A DNA stretch of 64,000 nt from Ambrosia x helenae. Taxonomy: Eukaryota > Streptophyta > Magnoliopsida > Asterales > Asteraceae. Both the position numbers and the translations under genes were made by a program. The notes under the pieces are model-generated. The model saw only the letters and a program-made list of their open reading frames with translations. It had not been told where the DNA came from and did no database searches. The number at the start of each line of letters is the position of its first letter. Position 1 is the stretch's first letter. Positions 24,201 to 35,846 of this stretch are shown in pieces. Where the stretch lies: the NCBI GenBank assembly GCA_030844895.1, contig CM061231.1, positions 6,781,618-6,845,617 of the forward strand. The letters are read 5' to 3'.

Positions 24201-25256
24201 ATTTTATTAGATTTATTAAGGTAGATGACAAAAAAAGGGCACAATGGTCAAATGCCATTTTCTGAAAAGCAGATATGACAGTGTGGACCCCACACATGTC
24301 ACATCATCTCTCTCATACTTTTGTGACCATGGTCCCAAATCTGTCAGCACGTCATGTTACATATGTAACATATGCAGTGTTGCGTACGTTAAAATTGCAC
24401 AGATTGTATATAATCAATTAAAACTTTATAGATCAAAAAACATTCAAATGTACACAAGAATTGTTTCTTACAAAGTGCTAAAACAAACAAAACGGTCATT
24501 ACAAATCGACAAAATGCTAAAAAAAACTATCATAAATAAAAAAAAAAATGTCTACACTTCATTCTTGATAATCATCTTCATCTTTAATGCAAAAAAAATA
24601 TGTCACCTGCAAAAATAAAACAAAATTCATCAATTTACATGAAAAAAATCAAAACTTTGTATCTAGTAAAAAAACAGAAACTAATGTATACCAACTTAGT
24701 GGTGCTGTTACATACGAAACATACGCAAACATAGATTTCATCCCATGATCAATGACATTCCATGTAGATAAGATCAAGTACAATGAGTGAGATTATAGTC
24801 TAGTGTAGATAATTCAAATGAATCTAACCATTTAGTTCAATTCTAGATATGTAAATCCAGGAATTTGAAAACCGTTTTAACGAGGTAACATCTTAGTTAC
24901 TTGTTTGTATTAATAGCTTGAGTCCTTGTGATAATTTTGGTGCGTTTTACGTATCAAAAGTTTTACGATTATTCAAAATGTATCCACAACTTTAGATTTT
25001 ATAATTTTGTTATGCATATGTAACGACGTTTAAATTACTTTTGGCTTTGGTTTTCTTTTGTTGATTAATTTTAGTATTATTATTTTTGGTATACGAGTCG
25101 ACTCGACCCGACCCGGGCCACCTAATAAACGACCCAGGGGCTTAGAGATTCCGCACCCCATGAAAAAAATTTCTGGGTTCGCCACTGATAATATACTTAT
25201 GTGTAGGTGGTGTGCGAGTGTGGTAGGGAGTCGGATGATCCAAGTGTCTACTATAA

Positions 25257-25478
25257 TACTCTCTCCGTCCCATTTTAAATGTCATGGGCCCAGAAACACA
25301 CATATTAAGAAATCTTTTGTTTGTATGTGGTAAATGACAATAATATTCCTAAATCTTTGATTGTGTTTTGTCTTTTATGGGCAAAACTGGAAATTGCATT
25401 TCTCTTTTTGGAAATGTACATTTAATTTGGGACAATAAAAATGGAAAGATGGACATTTAAATTGAGACGAAGGTAGTA
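25257..25478. mobile_element. Stowaway-like MITE
   Basis: The left end contains CTCTCTCCGTCCCATTTTAA, close to the classic Stowaway (Tc1/mariner) terminus, and the right end is an inverted version (GACGAAGGTAGTA). TA borders are compatible with the family. About 220 bp, non-coding. Confidence 0.65.
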
Positions 25479-25789
25479 ATAAGATTTGAAGGAATAAGGA
25501 TCGTTTTTGACATACCACAATGATGAACCGAATGTGGCAATGAGATGGATCAAGATTCCTGTCTAGCTTCCACAATGTGTCTTTAAAAACTTGTGTGGGC
25601 TCGTGGTATTGGCTCTTGATCGCGAAAACAACCCGGTGTGGCTGTGATGTTCGGCCAAAGCAAAAGAAAAAGAGAATGAAGTGTGTTGTTGTGTTTAGAG
25701 GCATGGTATGAAGGTTCAAAGAGCCTCATTCGGACATATTATAACCGAGAGAGAGGGGAAGTGAGGATATGATTGTGGTTGGTTGGTGT

Positions 25790-26316
25790 TTACGGAAAGT
25801 CAAAATGAACAGTCCTGCTAGCCCGCTGAGCAACTTTTTCACAAGCCTTACTTTCCTTATTTCAAACCTGAGAGATGCCAATTTTGAAGATATTCATGAT
25901 AAGTTGATAACTTGCTTGAAACTCATCAATATTACTCGAATCATTCATCTTCATTGCCTTAAATTCTGCCATAAGAATCTAAATCCTTGCTTTACGTACC
26001 CGTTTGGCTCCAAGGTTTCAGGCCTTTATCGTGTCCCACATTTCCTTTGTTGTTTTTTTAAGGTGCTGAGCTGCAATATTAGTTCTTCATGTATGGATTG
26101 AAAAAACAAGGTGATTGCAATGTTGTTCTTATTCACATCGATTCTGGATCCTGGTTTGATGTCCTCCATCACACCATGAACATTTAAAATTTGTTGATTA
26201 TGAATTGCCCAAATCATGTAATTTACTGATTTCTCGGTTCCTTTGCCGCCACCACCTTCGCCTTCAACCAACTTATTCTTTTGTCTATTATATGTAAGAG
26301 TAGATCCTGATTTCAT
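25790..26316 (-). pseudogene. Decayed Ty1/copia Gag (UBN2-type)
   Basis: The minus strand from 26316 reads VNYMIWAIHNQQILNVHGVM, then EDIKPGSRIDVNKNNIAITL and FFQSIHEELILQLSTLK, the pattern of copia Gag proteins. Several stops and frame changes follow toward 25790, where LVKKLLSGL-like sequence remains. No zinc knuckle, pol or LTRs were found next to it. 26320-26740 holds nothing I recognise. Confidence 0.7.
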
Positions 26317-26749
26317 GATTTAGTTTTTTTTTCAGTGTACATGTTTAAAACCTGTGTCTCGGTTCTAACATGTGCCCGAACAACGAGCTGCTTCACGGGA
26401 CTCTAACATACACGAATAATACCAATTCTGATTTAAAGACCTTATCGGAGTTGTTTAAAACTTGTTTCGCTTTTTAATCTTAAACACATTTAAAACAAGA
26501 AACTCATGTTAAACCCAAATAATGGCCCAATTTTTGTCAATGCCCAATCAACGTTCCAGATCTAGATTGTTAACTCGTTCCAGGTGGCCCCTTCTTCTCC
26601 GATAGAACATGTGCAAGTGGCTGGTCCATATGTCTGTTTTCGGACGACTACTGACATGTGTTGGAGTGTATATAAATAGTGTTTTAGCTGTTTTTTACAT
26701 GAAATTATGAGTCTAAGTTTATATACATGATAAGATACAATCACCCACT

Positions 26750-27087
26750 ATAACACATAGGGCAAGTGCACCCATCGTTGGTATAGTGTAGCCATAGTAA
26801 GATACCGAGATCATCCAAGAAGACAAGGGCTTTTAGTACCGAAATGCTGTGAACGTCTAGTCAAACCAAAAAGTAGAATTTTGTTTATGAAAGTTTTAAA
26901 AGCATAAAAATAAAGAAAGCGAAAGGATAGTTTTTAGCAAACAATAATAAGAAGAATCATTTGGGTTGAATTCCCCTTAATGACAAAAATAATTCTTTAG
27001 TTATGGACTTGAACAATCACTATACAAAATAGAAATGGCTCTTGATTAGGTTATCAAAATATCAAAATGTGTCTTTAACTAAACCTA
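26750..27087. other. Possible decayed LTR-retrotransposon flank
   Basis: No gene. The run beginning GGGCAAGTGCACCCATCGTTG near 26761 recalls untranslated regions of Ty3/gypsy Tat-type elements, but this is only an impression. Confidence 0.3.
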
Positions 27088-27740
27088 TATCACTACAAGA
27101 ATTTGGCTTATTAGCGGTGACCCGCCTAGATGTCGCCGCTAAAGGTCTATCTCCCACCTAACACTTCAGCTCTCCTTCTCCACCGTCGCCGCTAAAACTC
27201 AAAAAAAAATAATATTTCCCTCCAGCTCTTCATTTTCCCTCTTTCTCTCACTACTATCTCTCTCTCTCGCTCATCTCTCTCTCGCTCATCTCTCTCGTCT
27301 CTTCTCTCTCGCTCTTCTCCCTCGTCTCCTCTCTCTCTCTCTCTCTGCTCCCTCGTGTCACTCACCGAAGGAGAAACCACCACTCAAGCACCACCACCAC
27401 AAGGTGAGTTAAAAAAAAATTTCTATTTTTTTATGTTTTTTTTTGTTTAATTTTTTTATATTATTATAAAATGAGTTGTATGGAAGCAATCTACTGGACC
27501 ACGTGAAGATTCGTCAAATACCGGTTAGTTGCCGCTAATTGTTTTTTTTTTTTATGCTTTAATTAGGTTTGTATATAATTGTGTAAGTAGGTATGTATGT
27601 ATACATGTGTGTATTCTGTTATTTTTTGGTTTTTTTCTGTTTTTTATAATTTTTTCTGTAATTTTTTTTTTGTTTATTTTTTTATTTTTTTTGTTTTTTT
27701 CCTGTTTTTTTATTTTATTTTTTTTGTTTTTTTAATTTCT

Positions 27741-28086
27741 ATGTATGTATGTATGTATGTATGTATGTATGTATGTATGTATGTATGTATGTATGCGTGT
27801 ATGTATGTATGAGTGTATGTATGTATGTATGTATGAGTATATTTATGTATGAGTGTGTGTGTATGTAAGTATGTATGTATGTATGTATGCGTGTATGTGT
27901 GTATGTATGTATATATGAGTGTATGTATGTATGTATGTATGTATGTATGTATGTATGTATGTATGTATGTATGTATGTATGAGTATATGTATGTATGAGT
28001 ATATGTATGTATGAGTGTATGTATGTATGTATGTATGTATGTACGTATGTACGTATGTACGTATGTACGTATGTATGTATGTATGT
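27741..28086. repeat. (GTAT)n microsatellite, left block
   Basis: About 345 bp of ATGT units with GAGT and TACG variants. The array resumes at 29506 after the solo LTR. Long ORFs here (THTYIHTY repeats) are artefacts. A pyrimidine-rich tract lies at about 27230-27350. Confidence 0.95.
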
Positions 28087-29505
28087 TGTAACACCTCAAT
28101 CGATGGCGGGAAACATCGAGGTGTCACGTAGTGACGATTGCTCAATAGCTCATGATACTAAAGTGTAAATCTGAAATAGATTGTATTGAATAGTTTATTA
28201 CATTGAAAGAAATTACAAGATACAAAATTCTAAAGCGAAAACTAAAACTGAAATACAATGAACTCAACATCTAAGTAAAAATTCCAAAAGCTAAAAAGTC
28301 GTCTCATAAATAACCTGAAACATGTACGAAAATAATTTTGTCAATACAAAATGTATTGGTGAGCATACCCTGTTTTGAATACATATAGTAGATAAAGAGT
28401 TTCGCAATTCACGTGTTATACTGTCAACAATTTTGTGTTCAAGCTATGTACAAATGTCACCCAAAATCAAACCTTTAGAGTAGCAATGATATCCAAGAAT
28501 AATGGGATATCTAGTATATATGTATAGTAGTCGCCCAATAGTATGATTATATATAGTATGCGACAAAGCAAGTAGTTTACACGTAACAATAGTCAAGTAC
28601 TATTTATTGCTATGCTAGGCCCACACCGGGTTAATGATTAAGGTCATAAGTACACACTATCAGCGAATCAACAAGTGAAACACATACAAGAAATGCGATT
28701 GTGAATATAGATTAAAGCATGATTAAGTGTGTGAAGTAATAAGCGTACACGAGTCACCCCAAAAGTGTAAAACATGAAAAATGGGAAAGATATACTCACT
28801 TTCGCCAAATGACTAGATGACTAAGCGAGCGTGAAAAATGCGAGCAATCCAAAGATTCAACAACGAAACTAGTCCAATTTAGAAGAAAAGAAAGAAATCG
28901 AATAGGGAAAAAATATCAAGCTTCAATTCGTCAATTACAAGAGCTTATAATCAAATATTCAAATGTAGAAGTAATATATAGAAGAAAGGTATGAGGGAGA
29001 GTTTAATCGAATTGAAACAATCGATTTAGAGGTGCAAAGTATAATGGGTCATAGGTGGGTTTTTATACTAGTTTTGGTTTCAATTAGGCTTTAAAATTGG
29101 TCAACACAATAAAGTAAGGTTTTAAGATGAATTGACTATTTGACTAGGACTTTGACTAGGACTTTGACTGGAAGTTTGACTGTTTGACTGTCTCAGCGGA
29201 CTTCGAGGGCTAAAAAAATATTTTTTTCAATTTAATCAATTTTAAGTTCTAGACTTGTTTCCTTATGTTTCTAAGTTGTTTTAGGACCGAAAATTAAGGG
29301 CTTTGAGTATCAAGGTCTTAAACATACGTGCTCGGGTGTAGATGTGAGTATAAAACGTGCATGCTTTTACTTATAAAAATTATAAGTTTTATTTAATTGT
29401 GAATTTTGGTCCTATTAAAATACGAGGGTTAAAAATGAAAATTTTGAAATAGTTGAGGAACCAATTATGCACATTTATGTAAAGTGAAGGGTGCAGGTTG
29501 TCACA
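28087..29505 (-). mobile_element. Solo LTR (1,419 bp) inside the (GTAT)n array
   Basis: Begins TGTAACACC and ends GGTTGTCACA, with TATGT on both sides (28082-28086, 29506-29510). No gag or pol lies between. It is an inverted, roughly 97% identical relative of 49555-51031 by eye. The TATA-containing strand is the minus strand. Confidence 0.8.
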
Positions 29506-29605
29506 TATGTATGAGTGTATGTATGTATGAGTGTGTGTATGTATGTATGTATGAGTATATGTATGTATGAGTGTATGTATGTATGTATGAGTGTATGTTT
29601 GTTTA
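29506..29605. repeat. (GTAT)n microsatellite, right block
   Basis: Continuation of the array split by the solo LTR; GTATGTATGAGT variants. Confidence 0.9.
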
Positions 29606-29736
29606 TATTTGTATGTTAATACATATTGAGACTAGAAAGACATGCCGAAAATGAATCCCCATTTAAAAACATAGTGAGCTTAGAAATACCCGCCCGAAAT
29701 TGATTTAGTAATTAATTTCGGGTAGTCCCGTTTTGG

Positions 29737-29957
29737 GACTGCTTTTTGAATACTTTATCTCATTTAGGATGTGAATGTGTATTACATGATTGTTTGTTTT
29801 TGAAAGATTCGGTTGGCGTTTTCTCTTTGCTCCTCGGATATATATTTATATCATATACTTGGGGGCTAAGGGGAAATGCTGCCAAATTTTTCTTAAACAA
29901 GCAATCATGTAATACACATTCATATATGAGATAAGGTATTCAAAAAGTGGGTTTAGC
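29737..29957 (+). ncRNA. Long imperfect hairpin upstream of the TNP2-like ORF
   Basis: The left arm holds GAATGTGTATTACATGATTG and the right arm its complement near 29905; arms extend about 95 nt each and meet near 29845. It could be a foldback MITE or a small-RNA precursor. Type ncRNA is a hypothesis; only the inverted repeat is seen. Confidence 0.4.
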
Positions 29958-30039
29958 AGCCTACCCTTTAGGTGTCAATAATATGTTTCATTTAAATTAT
30001 CGTGCCTTAAACCCCAAATTATGTTTCAGTCACATCATC

Positions 30040-30630
30040 ATGTCGATCGATAAAAGCTGGATTAAACTAAAGAACCATTTGGACGTTGAGTACGAAAAAG
30101 GAATTGACAATTTCATTAAATATGCCAAACCATTCGTCAAGTCATATGGAACGATTAGATGTCCGTGTAGAAAGTGTAACAATTCTAACTTCATAGACTT
30201 CACAACAATGACATATCATATTCGTATAAATGGTTTCGATGAGGATTACACGATGTGGATCTATCACGGTAAAAATCCAATTACGCCGTCTCCTGTAGTT
30301 GTAGATGAGGTTAGGGGAAGAAGCGATATGAATGATGTTATCGAAGACCTTATAGCGGAGGATATGGAAGAGGATACAGACCTTATCGAAGGGGACTCAA
30401 ATACAGAGAGTAGTGATGAGTTTGAAGCCCTGATAGACGAAGTCGAATCAGAAATATATCCTGGGTGTACTGATTATTCCTCCCTTGACTTTATATCAAA
30501 GCTTATGAATATGAAGGTAAGGCACAAATGGACTAATAATTCGTTTGATGAGCTTCTCGAATTCAAATTGGATTTCCAAGCTGTTAATGAGGATCTCCTT
30601 GCCACTAAAAACAAGGAGGCATTATGGTGA
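30040..30630 (+). pseudogene. TNP2-like transposase, N-terminal part only
   Basis: From MSIDKSWIKLKNHLDVEYEK the ORF runs through IRCPCRKCNN and NGFDEDYTMWIYHG, the transposase-associated domain that opens CACTA TNP2 proteins, then an acidic linker and SKLMNMKVRHKWTNNSFDEL. It stops at 30628-30630, where a complete TNP2 would continue for several hundred residues to its catalytic core. The frame is open upstream to 29947, but the Met at 30040 fits the family start better. Confidence 0.8.
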
Positions 30631-30739
30631 CTATCCGAAAGCGGTACAGCGACCGCAAAACACCAAGCAAAGGATTATTTTTTTGCAGGTGGCGGGAGAT
30701 GATGAGGATGTGGAGTTAGCAAGGCAAAAATCCCCCCCC

Positions 30740-31633
30740 CCGGGTATAAACCTGAAAACTGGCTTAGAACAGTTGATCACTTATGCAGTCTAGAGCATAA
30801 GAGAAAGTCTGAAATAAAAAAAGCCGCCCGCCAAAAACAAGCGAGCACATACCGCGGTGGAACGAGCTGTTTGGCCAGTCACTGTTACAAAAAGGTATAC
30901 ACACACATACATAGACGATAATATTTATTTAACTTATAATTTAACTTTTAATGTTAAACAGAGCATCGAATGGTATGAAGCATACCGTACTGTACATACA
31001 GGAAGGTGGGGGACGTTTGATACCCCTCAGAATGAAGAGAATTATGTAAGCATTTATTTATAATCTATTATACATATTTATAATCTATTAAATCACTTTT
31101 GTAAAATACAACACATGTTAAAGTCACGGGTTGAGTCTGAACGTCAACGGATCGCCGAAGAAGAAGGAGGAGGAGGAAGCAGCTCCCAACAGGTGGATGA
31201 GGTTGGTATATATTTGTGTATGTGCGTGTTTATTTTTCATGTTTTTTGCGATTGTTTGTTGGGTTTAAAGTATGTTAAAACTAATATTATTGAGGTATTT
31301 GAAGGTTGGTATATTTGAAGAAGTGTTGGGTAGACGTTGCAGACATGTTCGCGGGATTGGGCATATGCCTTGTCCGAGAGAAAGCCTTCCTGATGTGTTA
31401 TGAAAAACACCTTGTTTATATGTTACTTTTGTATATATTTTAGTCTTTTATTGTGTATTTTTAGTCGGTCTTAGCTATTTAATATTGTACATGTGTTTTT
31501 GTAAGTGTTCGTAGATAATGAGCTCAAAACAAAATAATTTTAATCGAGACACAAACACTTGAGAGCAGGTGTTCATGAACATTGGGGCGTAGACGAGAAA
31601 TTTTGGTCGAGCGAAAAACACCCGAGTTGAAAG

Positions 31634-31669
<36 letters not shown>

Positions 31670-34044
31670 TAGAAAAAAACAAAGAAAGAAAAAAGACGTG
31701 AACATGGGTTCACATTGGAAAAGGCCCATGGTCCATGTCATGCACACATAGGTTTTTTTTTATGAACGACAATTCTTGAACAAATATTATCTTTGGACGG
31801 CTGTTTGAAGAGAATTTTCGTAAGATCGCACAACAGGAACAAAGCAAAGGGGAGGCATGCACGCGATCAAGATGCAATGCTAAATCTTTTGTGACTTCCT
31901 CTAGACGAACGGTTCGATTAGGTTTCACACTTTTTATGTTTATTTAAGTATTGGATATTGTTTTGCTTGTGATGACAAACTTCTTAACATTATTGATGCA
32001 TTAGTTAATTGAAACACTTGATTTGTGTTTTGAGTCTTTTCTTTACAACTTGTTCGGTTGATGACAAAACCTAGATTCAGGTTGGGTGACTAAAGAGGGT
32101 TGACTTGACACTTACAATTGGGTAGTTAATAGGGTTTGATGACAAGAACTTGTGTTACCAGTTAATTAACTAATTTCCAAAACTATGTCTATGTGGTTCC
32201 CAATCTATAAACTGAAAACTGTGTGAAACCTAGAACCTGATGTTTAGAGGGAGTTACTTCTTTATTTTTATTGTTTTCTATTCGAATCACTTAATAAACT
32301 TTTTCAAGCACAACAACATTCTACTTCATAAAATATTATTTTTTTAATTAATTAGTTTAAGTGAGAAAATTGCTATTAACACTAACCACATACTCCTCGT
32401 GGTTCGACAACTCTACTCCCTATACTGCAGTCCTTGTGGCTAAGGAATTGTTTTTAAAATAGTTTTTGATTAGCACTCGACACGCGATCACTTCCGCATG
32501 TTACGCATGGTTTAAAAAGGCTGTCTGAGGCTCGCCTCGAGGCTTACGCCTCGGTTGAGGCTATGAAAAAACACCTGAGAGGCTTAGTCTCATGGGGTCA
32601 ATTGAAACCTAAACCTCAGCCTATCCGAGGCTTCCCGAGGCGGTGAGGCTGTGAGGCTTAAGCCTCACCACCTAAGTCAAAATTGGGTCTAGGTGGTGAA
32701 AATTGGTTCAAGTCGGGTAAAAAATTGTACTTGGAACGAGTTCCCACCTCAAAATCCAACCAAAACACACCTGCCCCTCTACCTTATTACTTTTGGTATT
32801 TTTACATTTAACCCCCTCAATGTTCACTAGTTTACATTTGATCTCCAAAACTTAAGTTAAAGATTAAAATGCTATTAAAACTATTTTATGATGTTTGTTT
32901 AATTACTAAATTAGATTTTATAATATCCATGATGTTTTGTTTTATATTATATATATATATATTGTTATTTTAATAATGTTTTGAGGCTTACGCCTCGGTC
33001 CGCCTCGAGGCTTACGCCTCGTGAGGCTAACAGACAACGCCTCGAGGCCCGTTTCAGCCTTTTTAAACCTTGATGTTACGCCAACGCAACCGACGTTTAC
33101 ACATTTATGTCTTTGTAGTTTAAATGTTAGTATTTGACCCGTTTGGTATAAATATGTTTAGTAAGTAGGATATTTGATCCATTTGGTATATATTTATAGT
33201 TTATTTATTGGTACTTGACCCGTTTGGTATAAATATGTTTAGTAAGTATGATATTTGACCAATTTGGTATATATTTGTAGTTTATTTGTTAATAGTTGAC
33301 CCATTTGGTATAAATATGTTTAGTAAATAGGATATTTGACCCATTTGGTATATATTTGTAGTTTAAATGTTGATAGTTGACCCATTTGGTGTATGTATGT
33401 TTGCTAAATGTTAATATTTGACCCGTTTGGTATAAATATGTGTAGTAAATAGGATATTTGACCCATTTGGTATATATTTGTAGTTATTTGTTAATAATTG
33501 ACCAATTTGGTATAAATATGTTTAGTAAATAGGATATTTGACCCATTTGGTATATATTTGTAGTTTAAATGTTGATAGTTGACCCATTTGGTATGTGTTT
33601 GTAGTTTGACCCATTTGGTGTATGTATGTTTGCTAAATGTTAATATTTGACCCGTTTGGTATAAACATGTGTAGTAAATAGGATATTTGACCCATTTGGT
33701 ATATATTTGTAGTTATTTGTTGATAGTTGACCTATTTGGTATAAATATGTTTAGTAGATAGGATATTTGACCCATTTAGTATATATTTATAGTTTAAATG
33801 TTGATAGTTGACCCATTTGGTATGTGTTTGTAGTTTGACCCATTTGGTGTATGTATGTTTGCTAAATGTTAATATTTGACCCGTTAAGTATAAATATGTT
33901 TAGTAAATAGGATATTAATTTAACCATTTGGTATAAATATATTTGTAGGAGCAAATTAATGCCTTCATGACGAATCCTCAATTCCAAGCGCAAATGCTCC
34001 AAATAGCTAATCAATTGGTCCAATCTCAAAACTTTGGAAATTAA
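30740..34044 (+). CDS. Ptta/EnSpm-type (TnpA-like) protein of the CACTA element, exons
   Basis: Spliced pieces: about 30740-30894 (YKPENWLRTVDHLCSLEHKR onward), 30962-31045 (SIEWYEAYRTVHTGRWGTFD onward), 31124-31201 (SRVESERQRIAEEE), 31305-31403 (EEVLGRRCRHVRGIGHMPCP), and a possible last exon 33949-34044 (FMTNPQFQAQMLQIANQ). The junctions of the first four are GT-AG and keep one frame. This layout matches plant Ptta/En-Spm transposase-family proteins that bind subterminal repeats. A stop at 31401 ends the fourth exon, so how the last exon joins is unclear. The 5' part is missing or unrecognised. Confidence 0.65.
31404..32497. other. CACTA interior without assigned gene
   Basis: Holds an (AAT)n tract at 31633-31668 and unassigned AT-rich DNA. 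The stretch near 32380-32450 (CCTCGTGGTTCGACAACTC) recalls LTR-retrotransposon untranslated sequence; not proven. Confidence 0.4.
32507..33072. mobile_element. MITE with 9-bp target duplication inside the CACTA element
   Basis: GGTTTAAAAAGGCTG and its complement form the termini. ATGTTACGC flanks it at 32498-32506 and 33073-33081. The body is GAGGCTTACGCCTCG-type palindromic words near each end and AT-rich in the middle. The 9-bp duplication suggests a Mutator-like family. Confidence 0.85.
33110..33945. repeat. Minisatellite of TTGACCCATTTGGTAT units
   Basis: TTGACCCATTTGGTATA-type words recur about 18 times at roughly 45-bp spacing, organised in higher-order blocks of about 90-180 bp. It lies between the fourth and last exons of the CACTA gene. 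Confidence 0.9.
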
Positions 34045-34682
34045 GGCGGAAGCGGCAATAGCGGCGATCACGACGACGACGACAAAGACGAAGACGTTTA
34101 GGCAGTTTTGGTATGTTTGTTTAGTTTTGATGGTATGCTTGAATGTAAATATTGGTGCGTTAGTTTAGTTTTGATGAAATGTTTAGACGAATGTTGGTTA
34201 AACTTAGTATATATATGTAAATGTTGGTATATTGGTTAATTAGTTATGTTATTATTTTGTTTGGTTATGCGTGTGCGGAATAAGCGATCGGAAAAAAAAA
34301 GTCCTTTAGCGGCGACGGCGTCGCCGCTAAAGCTCTTGCCCACATTGTACAGGAATATGCCACGTGGCAAAAAAATAAAGGTAAAAGATAATGCCATGTG
34401 TAAATACCTTTAGCGGCCACATGGGGCAATAGGCACATCCAAAAATAGACGACATCATTAGCGGCGACCGTCGTTAAAGCCTCTTGTGTTGTAGTGTATA
34501 TATTGATTTGAAAACATAAAAAAAAAAAAAAGAACGAAAGAAAAACCACATTTCCAAACCACTTCATTGGAATTTTGGAATCAAGTGGCTCAGAATCATT
34601 TGATATGGGTCTTGTCTTAGTGGTAAGTCATAAGATAACTAAGACTCTTCTCACCGGTACAGGTGAATGATTTGTGGATCTA

Positions 34683-34971
34683 TTAGGCTTGTGGGTACAC
34701 AGTCGGCACATAGCCCCGTCCCCCAACCCAACACCGCCCCGCCACCCCGTCTCGGACACCCCCGTCCCTCCCGTCTCTCCGAGGACATATGGGACGCTCC
34801 AATCACAATTTTTTTTTAGAAGGTAACAAGTCAAGGAAGAGACATGAATCTTGTGGGTGTCTCCACACCCCACCCATGTCTCAAGTGAGAGAAAATTGGA
34901 CCTTGATGATGTGGCATCCTAGTTGGCTTGGAGACATCACATTTTTGATGTCTGTGTACCCACTAGCCTAA
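34683..34971. mobile_element. MITE with 20-bp inverted ends
   Basis: TTAGGCTTGTGGGTACACAG at the left and its near-perfect complement (one mismatch) at the right. 289 bp, GC-rich centre, no ORF of note. Target duplication unclear. Confidence 0.75.
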
Positions 34972-35838
34972 GGATTATATATATTACTAATGTTCGGATC
35001 AGGACAATGAGTATATAAGCTATGAGTTTGATGAACATTTCAATAAGTTTGGAAATGTTTTGCAACTAATATCATTCTGGACTCCACAAAATCGTGGTGT
35101 TTCTCATAGGAGAAACAAACCTTCTTGAACATGGTTCGATCCAAGATTATACAACTTGGCATCCATCCTTTTGGAGTTACGCAATGGATACGATAGTTAA
35201 AATCATGGGCAGAGCATTAGAAGGGACATTTTTTTTTTGGCTCAGTAGTGTAAATTTTCCCGTTTTCGTTCGAATTTTTTTATATATTGAGTCCGCCCTC
35301 CACCGATTTGAAAAAAAATGAGTCTCATAACTCTCAGCCCCCAACATTTAATAGTTCAAGCTCCGTCACTAGTAAAATGATGATTCCAATTATGAATGTC
35401 ATGGAGAGGTTCCAAAGATGTCTTATTTAAGGATGCAAGGTTGTGTATTTTCATGGGATACACAAAAATGTAGGTTAAAATCATTGCAAGTTCAATGTTA
35501 GGTAGTATACATATTTTTTTTTTGTTAGAAATCAAAAGAAAAATGTGGATTATTATTTCTATAAGAACAGAGAAAATAAAGTGTTATTTTTTTTTAAATA
35601 CAAAGCTCTTAGGAAATGAGTTCCCATTTAACAAGCCAAGTTAAATGCTATGAAACTTAAAGAAATTCAGGAGTCACAAAATCGTGGTTAAGAGACTAGC
35701 TATTTAGGCACCAAAAGTAATACAAAGTGTTCATACATCGTAGTAGGACTCATAAAAAAACTAAAGAGAGATGTATTTTGTGGGCAAGGGAAGTATGTAA
35801 GATTAAGAAGTATTTACCGGTCAAAGCAACCATACAAA
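34972..35838. other. Non-coding interval
   Basis: No gene recognised. A stretch near 35225-35370 ending CAAGCTCCGTCACTAG resembles the terminus of a common plant MITE, but no partner end was found. Confidence 0.4.
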
Positions 35839-35846
35839 TGTTAGAA

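Larger units (their letters stand above)
27091..34496 (+). mobile_element. CACTA (CMC/EnSpm) transposon, 7.4 kb
   Basis: Starts CACTACAAGAA and ends CTTGTGTTGTAGTG, with the 3-bp target duplication TAT at 27088-27090 and 34497-34499. Subterminal TTTAGCGGCGAC-type motifs occur in both orientations at both ends (27114-27195, 34308-34480), the binding sites expected for a TnpA-like protein. It contains a truncated TNP2-like ORF and a spliced Ptta/TnpA-like gene, plus a solo LTR, a MITE and satellites. Without a transposase core it must be non-autonomous. Confidence 0.9.

Noticed and set aside
27710..28145. Long ORFs of THTYIHTY repeats on the minus strand
   Set aside because: They are translations of the (GTAT)n microsatellite.
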